Of a DNA stretch of 50,161 nt, positions 7,116 to 15,315 are shown one piece after another. This DNA is from Haliscomenobacteraceae bacterium (GTDB lineage Bacteria; Bacteroidota; Bacteroidia; Chitinophagales; Saprospiraceae). Below the pieces are notes generated by a model. The model searched no databases, was not told the origin of the DNA, and worked only from the letters and a program-made list of their open reading frames with translations. The translations under genes and the position numbers were made by a program. The stretch is taken from NCBI GenBank assembly GCA_947501115.1, contig CANMVX010000025.1, forward strand, positions 1 through 50,161, given 5' to 3'. Position 1 is the stretch's first letter. Each line of letters opens with the position of its first letter.

Positions 7116-8315
7116 TTAAAGAACTACAATAGATTTGGTGGTAGTCGTTTGGTTATGACGACATATTAACTGAAAAATCCCTTTTTCAGCCAGGAATAAG
7201 GTAATGATTTTTTCATCGGTGTTGGTGGACAAAATAGTTTGACCCAACTGATTGATAATCCTGATTTCTCCGAGTGGTTCATCGGCTTTAAGGGTAAATG
7301 AACCTATGCTTGGATTAGGGTATAATAAGATAGCATTACTCTCATTTGCTATATCTCTGACGGAGGTAACAGTCGTCGCAGATCGAACCGCCAATAATCT
7401 CAATTTATTGGTTTTCACTACCTGGGAAGTAATACCAAATTGGGTATCGAGATACCAGGCCTTTGTGCTTTGGTTAGAAAGGCTGGTGGACGACCAAAAT
7501 TGGCTCGTGGAAATGCCACTAAAATACGTTTTATTAATGGAGGGATTATAAATAGTCGCTTCGCTAATAGACTGTAATTCCTTGATATTCGGCATTCTCC
7601 AAAGATTTGAGCCACCGAGAGACAGCGCCTCAGCGGTAATAAGCGCCTGTTCCCAAGTCATGGAATCGGTGGGCACCTGCTGCCAGATAAGTCCCGTCAA
7701 TTGATCGGTAGTTGTTCCATTTTTATTGTCCAGAAATCGGGTGGCTATCGTAGTCGGAGAGGAAATATCACGAATGGCACGGACGTGGAATTTTTTGGCC
7801 CCTCCGGCACTGACCGTTTCACTGATGGGATGATTACCTACACCGCCACCTGCATTGGCACACCAGGCTTTGGTAGCATCATTTACCTGTTTTTGACCAC
7901 TCCACCAATACTGAGCTGTTGGTGAGGTAAAATAAGTGGTATTTAAAGCCGGATTATTCTTGTCAAGATGTAAAATACTGTGTAACTCAAGCACTGTAGG
8001 CATTCTCCAGTCAGAGAATCCGCCAAGAACTAAATCATTGGCATAAGTGGTAGCTTTGTCGAAAGTCATTTCGCCACCATCCACTTGTTGCCACATTAGC
8101 CCTGTAATGGTATCTGTGATGGTTCCATTGCCATTATTCAGGTAAAAAGGAGGATTAATATTATAATCCGCATCTTCACCTGGTGTGTTGGTATAACTGG
8201 TAGTTTGTCCCGTGTCGGGCAATCTTTTCATTGATTTCAATACAGATTGTGCCAAGGTAAAGTGAAAGGCGCCCAATAGAATGCCAGTCACAAAAAAATA
8301 TTTAGTTTTAGTCAT
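7116..8315 (-). CDS. Tandem DUF1566 (Lcl-like) protein with T9SS type A sorting domain
   Basis: A 399-residue secreted protein with a signal peptide ending FTLAQ. It has two DUF1566 repeats, about 55-183 and 193-312. Each has the pattern D-x-x-TGLxWQQV, then a WRMP motif (SDWRMPTVLEL and NLWRMPNIKEL), a WWS/FWSS block, and a C-terminal RA(I/V)R. DUF1566 has a C-type-lectin-like fold used in Legionella Lcl adhesin and in some DGR targets. The C-terminus (about 329-399) is a type A sorting domain: LLYPNPSIGSFTLKA, then LGQTIL and KSIVVL. It ends 37 bases from the antitoxin-like gene, convergently. DUF2442 and DUF4160 genes lie directly upstream in the same direction. Likely a surface lectin-like adhesin. 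Confidence 0.87.
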   Translation of the reverse strand: MTKTKYFFVTGILLGAFHFTLAQSVLKSMKRLPDTGQTTSYTNTPGEDADYNINPPFYLNNGNGTITDTITGLMWQQVDGGEMTFDKATTYANDLVLGGFSDWRMPTVLELHSILHLDKNNPALNTTYFTSPTAQYWWSGQKQVNDATKAWCANAGGGVGNHPISETVSAGGAKKFHVRAIRDISSPTTIATRFLDNKNGTTTDQLTGLIWQQVPTDSMTWEQALITAEALSLGGSNLWRMPNIKELQSISEATIYNPSINKTYFSGISTSQFWSSTSLSNQSTKAWYLDTQFGITSQVVKTNKLRLLAVRSATTVTSVRDIANESNAILLYPNPSIGSFTLKADEPLGEIRIINQLGQTILSTNTDEKIITLFLAEKGIFQLICRHNQTTTTKSIVVL

Positions 8316-8318
8316 TAG

Positions 8319-8579
8319 TTATCTTTCTTGCCATTTACTTTCTAACCCCATAAAATCTTCTAAATGATAAACAGAGTCAGCGTGAGAGAAAAGTATTGTT
8401 CGGTCGTCAACAATGGTATATTTTTTCCTTTTTTCAACGGGCAATTTTTTTAATTCTGGAAAATATTTCAATGGGACAATGATGATACGACCATCTTCAA
8501 GTTTCAATGATATTTTTCCAGCAATATCGAAATTGATTTTTTCGATACAAATCTTGTTGTTTTTAAGGAAGGTTGTCAT
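8319..8579 (-). CDS. DUF2442 family protein
   Basis: An 86-residue protein with the DUF2442 layout: a short strand-rich start, LEDGRIIIVPLKYFPELKKLPVEKR, and a C-terminal DRTILFSHADSVYHLEDFMG. The family is small, widespread and of unknown function. It is very often encoded directly next to DUF4160, and the pair is frequently proposed to be toxin-antitoxin-like. Here its start codon touches the stop codon of the DUF4160 gene upstream, and it ends 3 bases before the DUF1566 gene. The pair appears inserted between that gene and a degenerate copy of its 5' end. Confidence 0.8.
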   Translation of the reverse strand: MTTFLKNNKICIEKINFDIAGKISLKLEDGRIIIVPLKYFPELKKLPVEKRKKYTIVDDRTILFSHADSVYHLEDFMGLESKWQER

Positions 8580-8858
8580 TTATTTTAATTTTAAGGTGGT
8601 TATTTTTTCACCATTTTTAACTTTTTTAAACGAGTCAACTAATAGAGATTGATTTTTTTTAATTAAACCGATAGCTAGATTTAATTCCTTCTCGTTTAAT
8701 GTTCCAGATTCAGTAATTTCAAAAGTATCCAACCAAATTTTTGCGGATCGTTGCCTGTTTCCTTTTTCTTTAACAATATGCAAATGAGGTCGCTCATTGA
8801 GCGCATCAAATGCATAAATGAAAAAAGTCAAAAATTTATAAACAGCAATTTTCGGCAT
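8580..8858 (-). CDS. DUF4160 family protein
   Basis: About 92 residues. It starts MPKIAVYKFLTFFIYAFDAL, followed by NERPHLHIVKEK, where the usual family motif is a proline-histidine pair (PPHFHV) in a basic context, and ends with a helical KELNLAIGLIKKNQSLL segment. I chose the second methionine (8858), since family members normally begin MPK; the longer start at 8864 adds only two residues. It abuts the DUF2442 gene with no gap, so the two are translated together. The function is unknown; a toxin-antitoxin role is a hypothesis from the recurrent pairing. Confidence 0.75.
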   Translation of the reverse strand: MPKIAVYKFLTFFIYAFDALNERPHLHIVKEKGNRQRSAKIWLDTFEITESGTLNEKELNLAIGLIKKNQSLLVDSFKKVKNGEKITTLKLK

Positions 8859-8916
8859 AATCAAATCTAATATTTAATAGTCATATAATCAAGGACTATA
8901 TAAAGGTTACTAGTAT

Positions 8917-9003
8917 CTCGTTCTGAGTCGGGCAATTTTACATTGATTTCAATACATATTCTGCCAGATTGTTGTGAAAGGCTCTTAATAGAATAACTTT
9001 CAC
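8917..9003 (-). pseudogene. Degenerate copy of the 5' end of the DUF1566 gene
   Basis: Read on the minus strand, this stretch encodes VILLRAFHNNLAEYVLKSM, then a stop and a few more matching residues. The signal-peptide region of the gene at 7116-8315 reads GILLGAFHFTLAQSVLKSM in the same phase. At the DNA level, cattgatttcaata, gtgaaaggc and aatagaat are shared in the same order. It lies just upstream of the DUF4160/DUF2442 pair, so the pair sits between the intact gene and this remnant. Confidence 0.75.
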
Positions 9004-9026
9004 GTTTAAATTTTTAAACGACTCAA

Positions 9027-10622
9027 CTATTCAACAATTAATTTTTTGACTAATACCTGACGGTCTGTTTTTAAATGCACAAAATAAAGGCCAGCAGGAA
9101 AATGCCCAGTGCTTATGTTTTCCTGAAAACTGCTTGCATTAAAAACCATTTGTCCGCTAACATTGAAAATGGCTACATTTTTAATGTCTGAAGATTTTAA
9201 TGTCTTCTGGAGGTTAATGCGTATTGATTCTGAAGCAGGATTTGGATACACCATGAATTCGGTACTTTCTATTTCATTGGTTGCCGTTGACAGTTTACAA
9301 GGTGCCGTTGAATTATAATTTGAAACGGTTGTTCCCGTTGGATTCACGAAATTAAACGTATAAACGCCGCTCGTATTCCATGAATAATTGACTTTGTATG
9401 TAGCAGTTCCAATGGTATAGGTTAAATTATAACCAGTATTGGTTGCATTGGTCTCAAAACCTGTGATAATGGCATTTTTCAGAGGATCTGTTGCTGGCCT
9501 GGGCGACTTTGCCGTTGCCTGCGGAATGATTTGATAAGTTGCATCCTCTGTTACTTTTCCCACCATGTTTCCTACCATATAAGGTGCGCTGGCCGTCCCA
9601 TGATAATGATAAACCCCATTGTAATAATGACCGTGATTTGCATCTAGGGTGGTCATGGCTTTACCATCGGGTTCTACTGTTCCATATACTGCAAATCCGT
9701 CCAAAGCATAAGCAATAGGTAAAGTTTTAGATTGCTTATCATACAAATGCAAAGGCGCTGTATGATAATGATAATCGTCCGCACGGCCACAGTGACCTCC
9801 CCATTTGTCTAACTGACCGTCTAAAAATGCGTCAACGCCTGTATTAGTATATGGATTAAAAATTGGAATACCATTGACGGCAAGGGCTAAGGCACCTCTA
9901 ATAAAATGGATGGAATTTACGGGAACTGGCGTAGTTGCAATAACAGGATTTAGTGGAATGCTCCATGCATTTGTTCCTTTATAGCATTGAGGAACAGGGA
10001 CTTGCTGCTGCCAACTGCTTATTCCCGTCATCATAGAATGAGTGGTAGGGATACCTGTTGATTCTACATAAAAATAGGTGCTGTTCCACCAGGTGGCCAC
10101 ATTTGGTTTAAAGGCAATAAAGGCAGAATCAATGGATTTTGGATTGGTAGCCACGCCACTTGGGGGCGCTGAAAGGTCATGAAACCCATAAAAAAGGAAT
10201 AGCCCGGCAAGGAGAGTTGCTAAACCCAAATATCGGAATCTTTTTAGGTAGGATATATATAAGACGCCCGCAAGCATTAAGCTTAAAATGAGGAGAAATG
10301 GCCCTTGACTTGAGGAAGATTCCTTCAGGGGATCTTGTAAAAAAGCAGGACTGTTTAATCTGGCTAATTGCTCCTTTTTTTGATAAAGATAATATTGGTC
10401 ATTTAAAGAAAAATCAGATAAGGGGACCGTCTGTATTTTTCCTTTTTCATCTTCCAAAGAGACCATATCATCTGATATGAAAAGAAAGGAGGCCTTTATT
10501 TCCTCTTTATTCTTTACATGCCAGGTTTTTAGTGAATGATGATTCACCGAACTATCATGGGCAAGTGAAAAAGTGGAGCCAATAAACAGCCATAAAAAAG
10601 TAAGTAAATAATTTTTTTTCAT
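9027..10622 (-). CDS. YHYH-domain protein with SHD1-like N-terminus and T9SS type A sorting domain
   Basis: A 531-residue protein with a signal peptide (to about 21). An SHD1/SLA1-like strand region lies at about 33-80 (TWHVKNKEEIKASFLFISDDMVSL, broken here at TWHVKNKEE and VSLEDEKGK, ending VPLSDFSLND). A membrane-spanning hairpin covers about 107-147. The YHYH domain (about 225-400) has HCGRADDYHYHTAPLH (278-292), LDGFAVYG (307-314) and GVYHYHGT (336-343), histidine clusters that suggest metal binding. A type A sorting domain begins at VYPNPASESIRI (458-469). The mix of internal membrane segments and a T9SS tail is odd for one chain. The reaction, if any, is unknown. It lies 123 bases downstream of the DUF4861 gene and may be transcribed separately. 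Confidence 0.8.
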   Translation of the reverse strand: MKKNYLLTFLWLFIGSTFSLAHDSSVNHHSLKTWHVKNKEEIKASFLFISDDMVSLEDEKGKIQTVPLSDFSLNDQYYLYQKKEQLARLNSPAFLQDPLKESSSSQGPFLLILSLMLAGVLYISYLKRFRYLGLATLLAGLFLFYGFHDLSAPPSGVATNPKSIDSAFIAFKPNVATWWNSTYFYVESTGIPTTHSMMTGISSWQQQVPVPQCYKGTNAWSIPLNPVIATTPVPVNSIHFIRGALALAVNGIPIFNPYTNTGVDAFLDGQLDKWGGHCGRADDYHYHTAPLHLYDKQSKTLPIAYALDGFAVYGTVEPDGKAMTTLDANHGHYYNGVYHYHGTASAPYMVGNMVGKVTEDATYQIIPQATAKSPRPATDPLKNAIITGFETNATNTGYNLTYTIGTATYKVNYSWNTSGVYTFNFVNPTGTTVSNYNSTAPCKLSTATNEIESTEFMVYPNPASESIRINLQKTLKSSDIKNVAIFNVSGQMVFNASSFQENISTGHFPAGLYFVHLKTDRQVLVKKLIVE

Positions 10623-10745
10623 TGTAATGGTTTAATTTAAGCGATGGGGAGTGGTAATACCAAACCCATTAAATAAAATTGTAAAGGCTTTTGTAATGTG
10701 CTGTGCTAAAAAAAGCGCAATGTAACTAATAATTTTAGATATCGC

Positions 10746-11882
10746 TTATTTTAGCGTGATGAGTAGTGGATTATTTAATTGATTTTTAAATTGATGAAGG
10801 TAGGCGAACCATTGGGATGGGGAGGTAATTGTACCTGCCTTATTCCACGCTGCGCCGGTATAATATAAGTATGGTTTGTTTTTTTCTGCGATAGACGTAG
10901 TTATAAGTTGTTGATTACTTACTTTCATGTTTATCGGGCTAGAGACAAAAACACAACCTACGCCGGTAATGCCGTAATCGCCCATTTCTGGTTCCCAGTA
11001 GCCCATCACCCCTTGTTTTTCATCAAGTAGCAGCACACCTGGATCTTTTCTTTTTATGATACCTACGGCTACTGAAAGGGACGTGCTATCTGAATAGGTA
11101 TAAAGTGCCTGCACTTTATTAAGTTGGGAACCAGCATCTAAGGATATTATTTTTTTTGCATTGACTTTTTTCCCAGCGACATCCCAATCGTCATATTCCA
11201 ACTCGAAGGTAGTTCTCAAAGGGCCATTGTCCAGTATTTTCCAGCGGACATAATTCCTGGAATAGTAGATGGAATCATTTAAATAAGGTGCTATATTTCC
11301 TGCGCCAAGGGTAAGCCCGACATGATAGTAATCCATTCCATCGCCTAAATTTTCATGGTATCTTCCTCTTTTATACCGTTCGTTAATGACCATTCTTTGC
11401 GTACTCTTCACCCATACATCCATACCATAAGCCATCTCCTTTGGCGTATTTTCCAGTTCTTTACCATACATCCTAAAAGCGATTTTATCATTTTCCCAGG
11501 CAAAATCCTCTTTTCGCTCAGGGACAAATCTGCCATACGTTTTTGTGACTTGAAGAGACGATTTTACCTTGTCGATAGACAAAGTGATCGTAGATTGGAT
11601 AGGTACGGAAACCTGAAGGAGTAAATGTTGTATGGTATTTTTTCCTTGTAGCTCAAATTGGAAGGGTATCTTTTCCTTTGTTGCTACATTCGTCACAGTG
11701 AAATTGGCCGTGTCAATATTAGGCCTGATGGCCAATAAAGATGGCCAGGGAATGGATATCACTTCATCGGTTCTCGGGCTATTTCCTTTGTTTTCAACCG
11801 TTATAGTAACTAATGACTGGGCATAAGCCTTGGGAAGGAGAAGTATGAAAAGGAAAATGGAAAGGACGTATAAACGGTTCAT
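10746..11882 (-). CDS. DUF4861 secreted protein
   Basis: About 378 residues beginning MNRLYVLSIFLFILLLPKAYAQ, a clear signal peptide. I chose this start (11882) over 11918, whose extra 12 residues are charged and would overlap the stop of the upstream sulfatase gene. The remainder fits DUF4861: early VENKGNSPRTDEVISI, the GMDVWVKST segment, GDGMDYYHVG, and a beta-sandwich-rich second half with YDDWDVAGKKV. DUF4861 proteins occur in polysaccharide-utilisation loci beside lyases and sulfatases and are thought to handle uronic-acid oligosaccharides; the reaction is not established. It is the last gene of the sulfatase-PL6-sulfatase operon, 17 bases after the second sulfatase. Confidence 0.8.
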   Translation of the reverse strand: MNRLYVLSIFLFILLLPKAYAQSLVTITVENKGNSPRTDEVISIPWPSLLAIRPNIDTANFTVTNVATKEKIPFQFELQGKNTIQHLLLQVSVPIQSTITLSIDKVKSSLQVTKTYGRFVPERKEDFAWENDKIAFRMYGKELENTPKEMAYGMDVWVKSTQRMVINERYKRGRYHENLGDGMDYYHVGLTLGAGNIAPYLNDSIYYSRNYVRWKILDNGPLRTTFELEYDDWDVAGKKVNAKKIISLDAGSQLNKVQALYTYSDSTSLSVAVGIIKRKDPGVLLLDEKQGVMGYWEPEMGDYGITGVGCVFVSSPINMKVSNQQLITTSIAEKNKPYLYYTGAAWNKAGTITSPSQWFAYLHQFKNQLNNPLLITLK

Positions 11883-11899
11883 GATGTGTGTTTTAACAA

Positions 11900-13624
11900 T
11901 TATTTTTTTGGTTTCCATGGCCAGGGTAGCGCTTTAGTATATAAGGCTTTTTCACGATATAATTTGATCATTGCCATGGCTTTTTCTGGATTCTTTTCCC
12001 TAAGGTCAATCCGTTCGGTGGGATCTTTTATGAGATCGTAAAGCTCCCATTTATCTTCATCGGCCTCGCTGAATGTCTTGTTAAACGATGTTTTTGACAC
12101 CAGTTTCCAATCACCTACCCGAATAGCTCTATTTGCGCCATGTTCCCAAAAAAGATATTCTCTGTCTATGGGTTTATTTTGAAAAGCAGGCAGCAGACTT
12201 TTACCTTCCAATGGTTGAATATTATTATCCTTAAATTGATTGGGGTAAGGAATCCCCGTAATATCCAGGCAAGTGGCCATGATATCTATCAAATGAGAAG
12301 GATGTGGCCTCAGTTGCCCTTTTGATTTAATCCCTTTTGGCCAATGAATAACCAGGGGAGAGGCGATGCCACCCTCGTGAACCCATTGTTTGTACTCCCG
12401 AAAAGGAGTATTGCTCACATTTGCCCATTCTTCATTGTAACCAGTCCAGGTATCTGCCTCTCCGGGCATGACCCCTTTGCCCATTCTAATAAATTTTCCT
12501 TCGCGGGTATAGCGTTGTTTTTTATCTGGATTTGGAGAATCATAAGCGTATGGTTTCAACACTTTTTGTTCCTCAGTTAAGGGGATTTCCATATTATCAG
12601 TACCCACAGGTTCTGCGCAACCTCCATTGTCGTGCATATAAAAAATAAGGGTATTGTCTAAAACTCCTTTAGCTTCCAGGGCAGAAATTATTTTTCCAAT
12701 GCCTTGATCCATTATATCAATCATGGCCGCATAAACTTCCATTCTTCTGATTTGCCATTCCTTCATTGGCTCATCTTTCCATGCTGGAATAGAAACTCCT
12801 CTGTCTGTCAGTACATAAGCATCGTCTATAATGCCCAGTTCCTTCAGTCTTTTAAATCTTTGTTCCCTTAAAACGTCCCAACCTTTATCAAAAAAGCCCT
12901 TATATTTTTTAACCTCGTCTGCTGGTGCATGCAATGGCCAGTGAGCGGCGGTATAGGCAATATAACCAAAGAAAGGCTTGTTTGAAGGACTTTCACGTAT
13001 ATATTTCACGGTCGTATCGCTGATGGCAGAGGTATAATAAAATCCTTTATAAGGTGGAATATTGGTATTGCCGCTGGTTAAGGTACCCGGATCGAAAAAA
13101 CTGCCAGATCCGTTTAAGGTGCCAAAAAATCGGTCAAATCCACGTTGCAGAGGCCAATTGCTTTTATCTCCGTCGTAATCATTTTCCTTAGCAACATGCC
13201 ATTTTCCTGTCATAAAAGTGGAATATCCTGCATTTTTAAGCACTTCGGCCAGGGTAACGGCATTTTTACTTAAATCGCCAATATAACCTGCCTGAGGGTG
13301 ATTTTCCGTGGAAAGATGTCCCATTCCCGCCTGATGCGGATAAAGTCCGGTCAGCAAGGAAGCGCGCGTAGGGCTACAGCGACCAGTATTATAAAAGTGA
13401 GTGAATCGCAAGCCATTATAGGCGAGACGGTCAATATGAGGTGTTTTTATTTCGGAACCAAAGCATCCAATATCAGAATAGCCCATGTCGTCGGTAAGAA
13501 TCACTAATATATTTGGCTTTTCCTGTTTTATTTCGGAAGTATTTTTTCTTGTGGAGGTTAAAATTACCCCAAGAAACAAGGTTACTGTCAGAAAGGGAAG
13601 CCAATAGAAATTTGATTTTTTCAT
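11900..13624 (-). CDS. Arylsulfatase (sulfatase family S1)
   Basis: A 574-residue sulfatase with an N-terminal hydrophobic signal or anchor (10-24). The metal-binding start is ILTDDMGYSDIGCFG (DD at 45-46). The maturation motif is GRCSPTRASLLTG with C83, the cysteine converted to formylglycine in the C-x-P-x-R pattern. Later metal and substrate motifs include MTGKWHV and YMHDNGG. The sequence is closest in style to AtsA-type arylsulfatases (S1_4-like), but I cannot fix the subfamily. It removes sulfate esters from oligosaccharides made by the adjacent lyase. Its stop precedes DUF4861 by 17 bases, and it begins 5 bases after PL6, so it is co-transcribed. No sulfatase-maturase gene lies in this window. 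Confidence 0.92.
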   Translation of the reverse strand: MKKSNFYWLPFLTVTLFLGVILTSTRKNTSEIKQEKPNILVILTDDMGYSDIGCFGSEIKTPHIDRLAYNGLRFTHFYNTGRCSPTRASLLTGLYPHQAGMGHLSTENHPQAGYIGDLSKNAVTLAEVLKNAGYSTFMTGKWHVAKENDYDGDKSNWPLQRGFDRFFGTLNGSGSFFDPGTLTSGNTNIPPYKGFYYTSAISDTTVKYIRESPSNKPFFGYIAYTAAHWPLHAPADEVKKYKGFFDKGWDVLREQRFKRLKELGIIDDAYVLTDRGVSIPAWKDEPMKEWQIRRMEVYAAMIDIMDQGIGKIISALEAKGVLDNTLIFYMHDNGGCAEPVGTDNMEIPLTEEQKVLKPYAYDSPNPDKKQRYTREGKFIRMGKGVMPGEADTWTGYNEEWANVSNTPFREYKQWVHEGGIASPLVIHWPKGIKSKGQLRPHPSHLIDIMATCLDITGIPYPNQFKDNNIQPLEGKSLLPAFQNKPIDREYLFWEHGANRAIRVGDWKLVSKTSFNKTFSEADEDKWELYDLIKDPTERIDLREKNPEKAMAMIKLYREKALYTKALPWPWKPKK

Positions 13625-13629
13625 AAATA

Positions 13630-15315
13630 TTAATGTTGAACTATTAGTTTTAACGTCTTTAGGTATTTTCCACTTTTAAAATTAATAAAATATATGCCAT
13701 TGGGCACATTTGAAACGGAGTAAACAAATTCATCCTTAGAATGAGTTGAATTGTATTGTGGAAAATAGCCAACTTGCCTGCCTGTCTCGTCATAAAAAGT
13801 AACATCCAGCTTTTCAGCTTGTTCCTTTATTTTTACTGTTAATGAGGATGAAACGGGGTTAGGATAGATTATGATATTATTATCCGAGGATGATTTTTCC
13901 ATGGATATGGAGACAAGGTCATTTTTCAGATAAATTGGACCAACGTCCTGCCGCTTTAAAGGTTTATTAATTATGGGGCCTCCGCCAAATTCATCGCACC
14001 CTATGTCTTTTAGATTCCCTGCAGTAGGTCTGTTTTGACCACTAATATCTAACAATAAACTGGCGTCAATGTCGATATTTGGAATACTTAATATCGGTGG
14101 AAAATCGGTGGCAGCATTACTGGTTGCTGCACTTGAATCGGACAAACTAAAATAGCCATCTTCATTTTTGGATAGTTTTATATCTGATTTCTTCATTCCA
14201 GCTGAAAGGGAAATGCCTGGGTTTCCTTCATATACATTGCCAAGAAAAGTAGTTTGATTATTTGGATTCGACAGTATATTCCCGGCAGATTTCAGAAAAA
14301 GATTATTTGCCCAGTAATTTGACTGTGGCCCTATTCCACCTAAATCAATATCGCCACATTGAACAAATGTATTATGGTAAAAATGTATTTTATTTAAAAA
14401 AGGACTTACATAATCTAATTTTACCGCGTCAGAAGAACTACCAATGCCAGCCTGTTCGAAGTAATTATTGTAGCAAAAAACTTGATCGGCTTCTTTTATT
14501 CTGATGCCTCCCGCCTGGATGAAAAAGTTACTGTATGCGACATTATAACTGCCATTTCTAAAAACCAGCATGGCATTTTGTTGATTGGTAAAAGTACAAT
14601 ACCGGATGATGTTTTCTTGTGATTTTACCGAAACACTCTCGCTATCACCGAGCCCTGTGTTGTTGAAATAGCAAAATTCTACAATGGTTCTTGCTTTGTT
14701 TAGCGTTTCTGTACTTAAACCAATGCGGATAGGTTCGTTGCCAAAATCCCCACCAGTTCCCTCAAAGTCCAGAAATGTACAATAGGCTATTTTATGATAG
14801 CCAGGCACCGTTGGAGAGGTAGATATCTGAATAGTACAACCGATTTCTGCGTCTTTGGGTTTCTGTTCTATATTACAGTTTAAAATGTTGTTATATTGCG
14901 AGCCTGCCTTTATAACGATATATTTCTTTGCATGATAGCCTTTAAAATTTAAATGACTTAGGGTATTATGATTCCCTGAAACTTCGAGGATACTATTTAA
15001 TCCAATATTACCCGAAGTAAATTGAAATCCTGTGAAAGTTACCCTGTCTCCTCCAATGGTTATTTTATTCGTACCGTTTAAAAATACTCCTCCCGGACTG
15101 GCCGATTTAACGATAATATTGCTTGCGGATATGTTTATGGTATTATTAAGATAAGTACCATTTTTAAGAATTAAAACATCACCTGCTACTGCTTTATTTA
15201 TAGCTGTTTGTAATTCTGCTACATTATTTACGGTAATTGTTTCCGCATTTAAACATAGTATATTCAGCAGAATTGCTGGAATGAACGAAATAAATAATTT
15301 ATTTTTCAGCATCAT
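13630..15315 (-). CDS. PL6 family polysaccharide lyase (chondroitinase B-like), T9SS type A
   Basis: A 561-residue secreted right-handed beta-helix lyase with a signal peptide to about 24 (CLNAE). Family features are LQTAINKAVAGDVLILKNGTY (split as AINKAVAGDVLILKNGTY), GNEPIRIG (192-199), and the catalytic pair K231 in SVSVKSQ and R253 in LVFRNG, spaced 22 residues like Lys250/Arg271 of chondroitinase B. The residue after the arginine is Asn, where many members have His. The C-terminus carries a type A sorting domain (IIIYPNPVSSSLTV). PL6 enzymes cleave uronic-acid polymers by beta-elimination: dermatan sulfate or alginate. Two sulfatases flank it in the operon, which favours a sulfated glycan such as dermatan sulfate over alginate. 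Its start codon immediately follows the stop of the upstream sulfatase. Confidence 0.88.
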   Translation of the reverse strand: MMLKNKLFISFIPAILLNILCLNAETITVNNVAELQTAINKAVAGDVLILKNGTYLNNTINISASNIIVKSASPGGVFLNGTNKITIGGDRVTFTGFQFTSGNIGLNSILEVSGNHNTLSHLNFKGYHAKKYIVIKAGSQYNNILNCNIEQKPKDAEIGCTIQISTSPTVPGYHKIAYCTFLDFEGTGGDFGNEPIRIGLSTETLNKARTIVEFCYFNNTGLGDSESVSVKSQENIIRYCTFTNQQNAMLVFRNGSYNVAYSNFFIQAGGIRIKEADQVFCYNNYFEQAGIGSSSDAVKLDYVSPFLNKIHFYHNTFVQCGDIDLGGIGPQSNYWANNLFLKSAGNILSNPNNQTTFLGNVYEGNPGISLSAGMKKSDIKLSKNEDGYFSLSDSSAATSNAATDFPPILSIPNIDIDASLLLDISGQNRPTAGNLKDIGCDEFGGGPIINKPLKRQDVGPIYLKNDLVSISMEKSSSDNNIIIYPNPVSSSLTVKIKEQAEKLDVTFYDETGRQVGYFPQYNSTHSKDEFVYSVSNVPNGIYFINFKSGKYLKTLKLIVQH

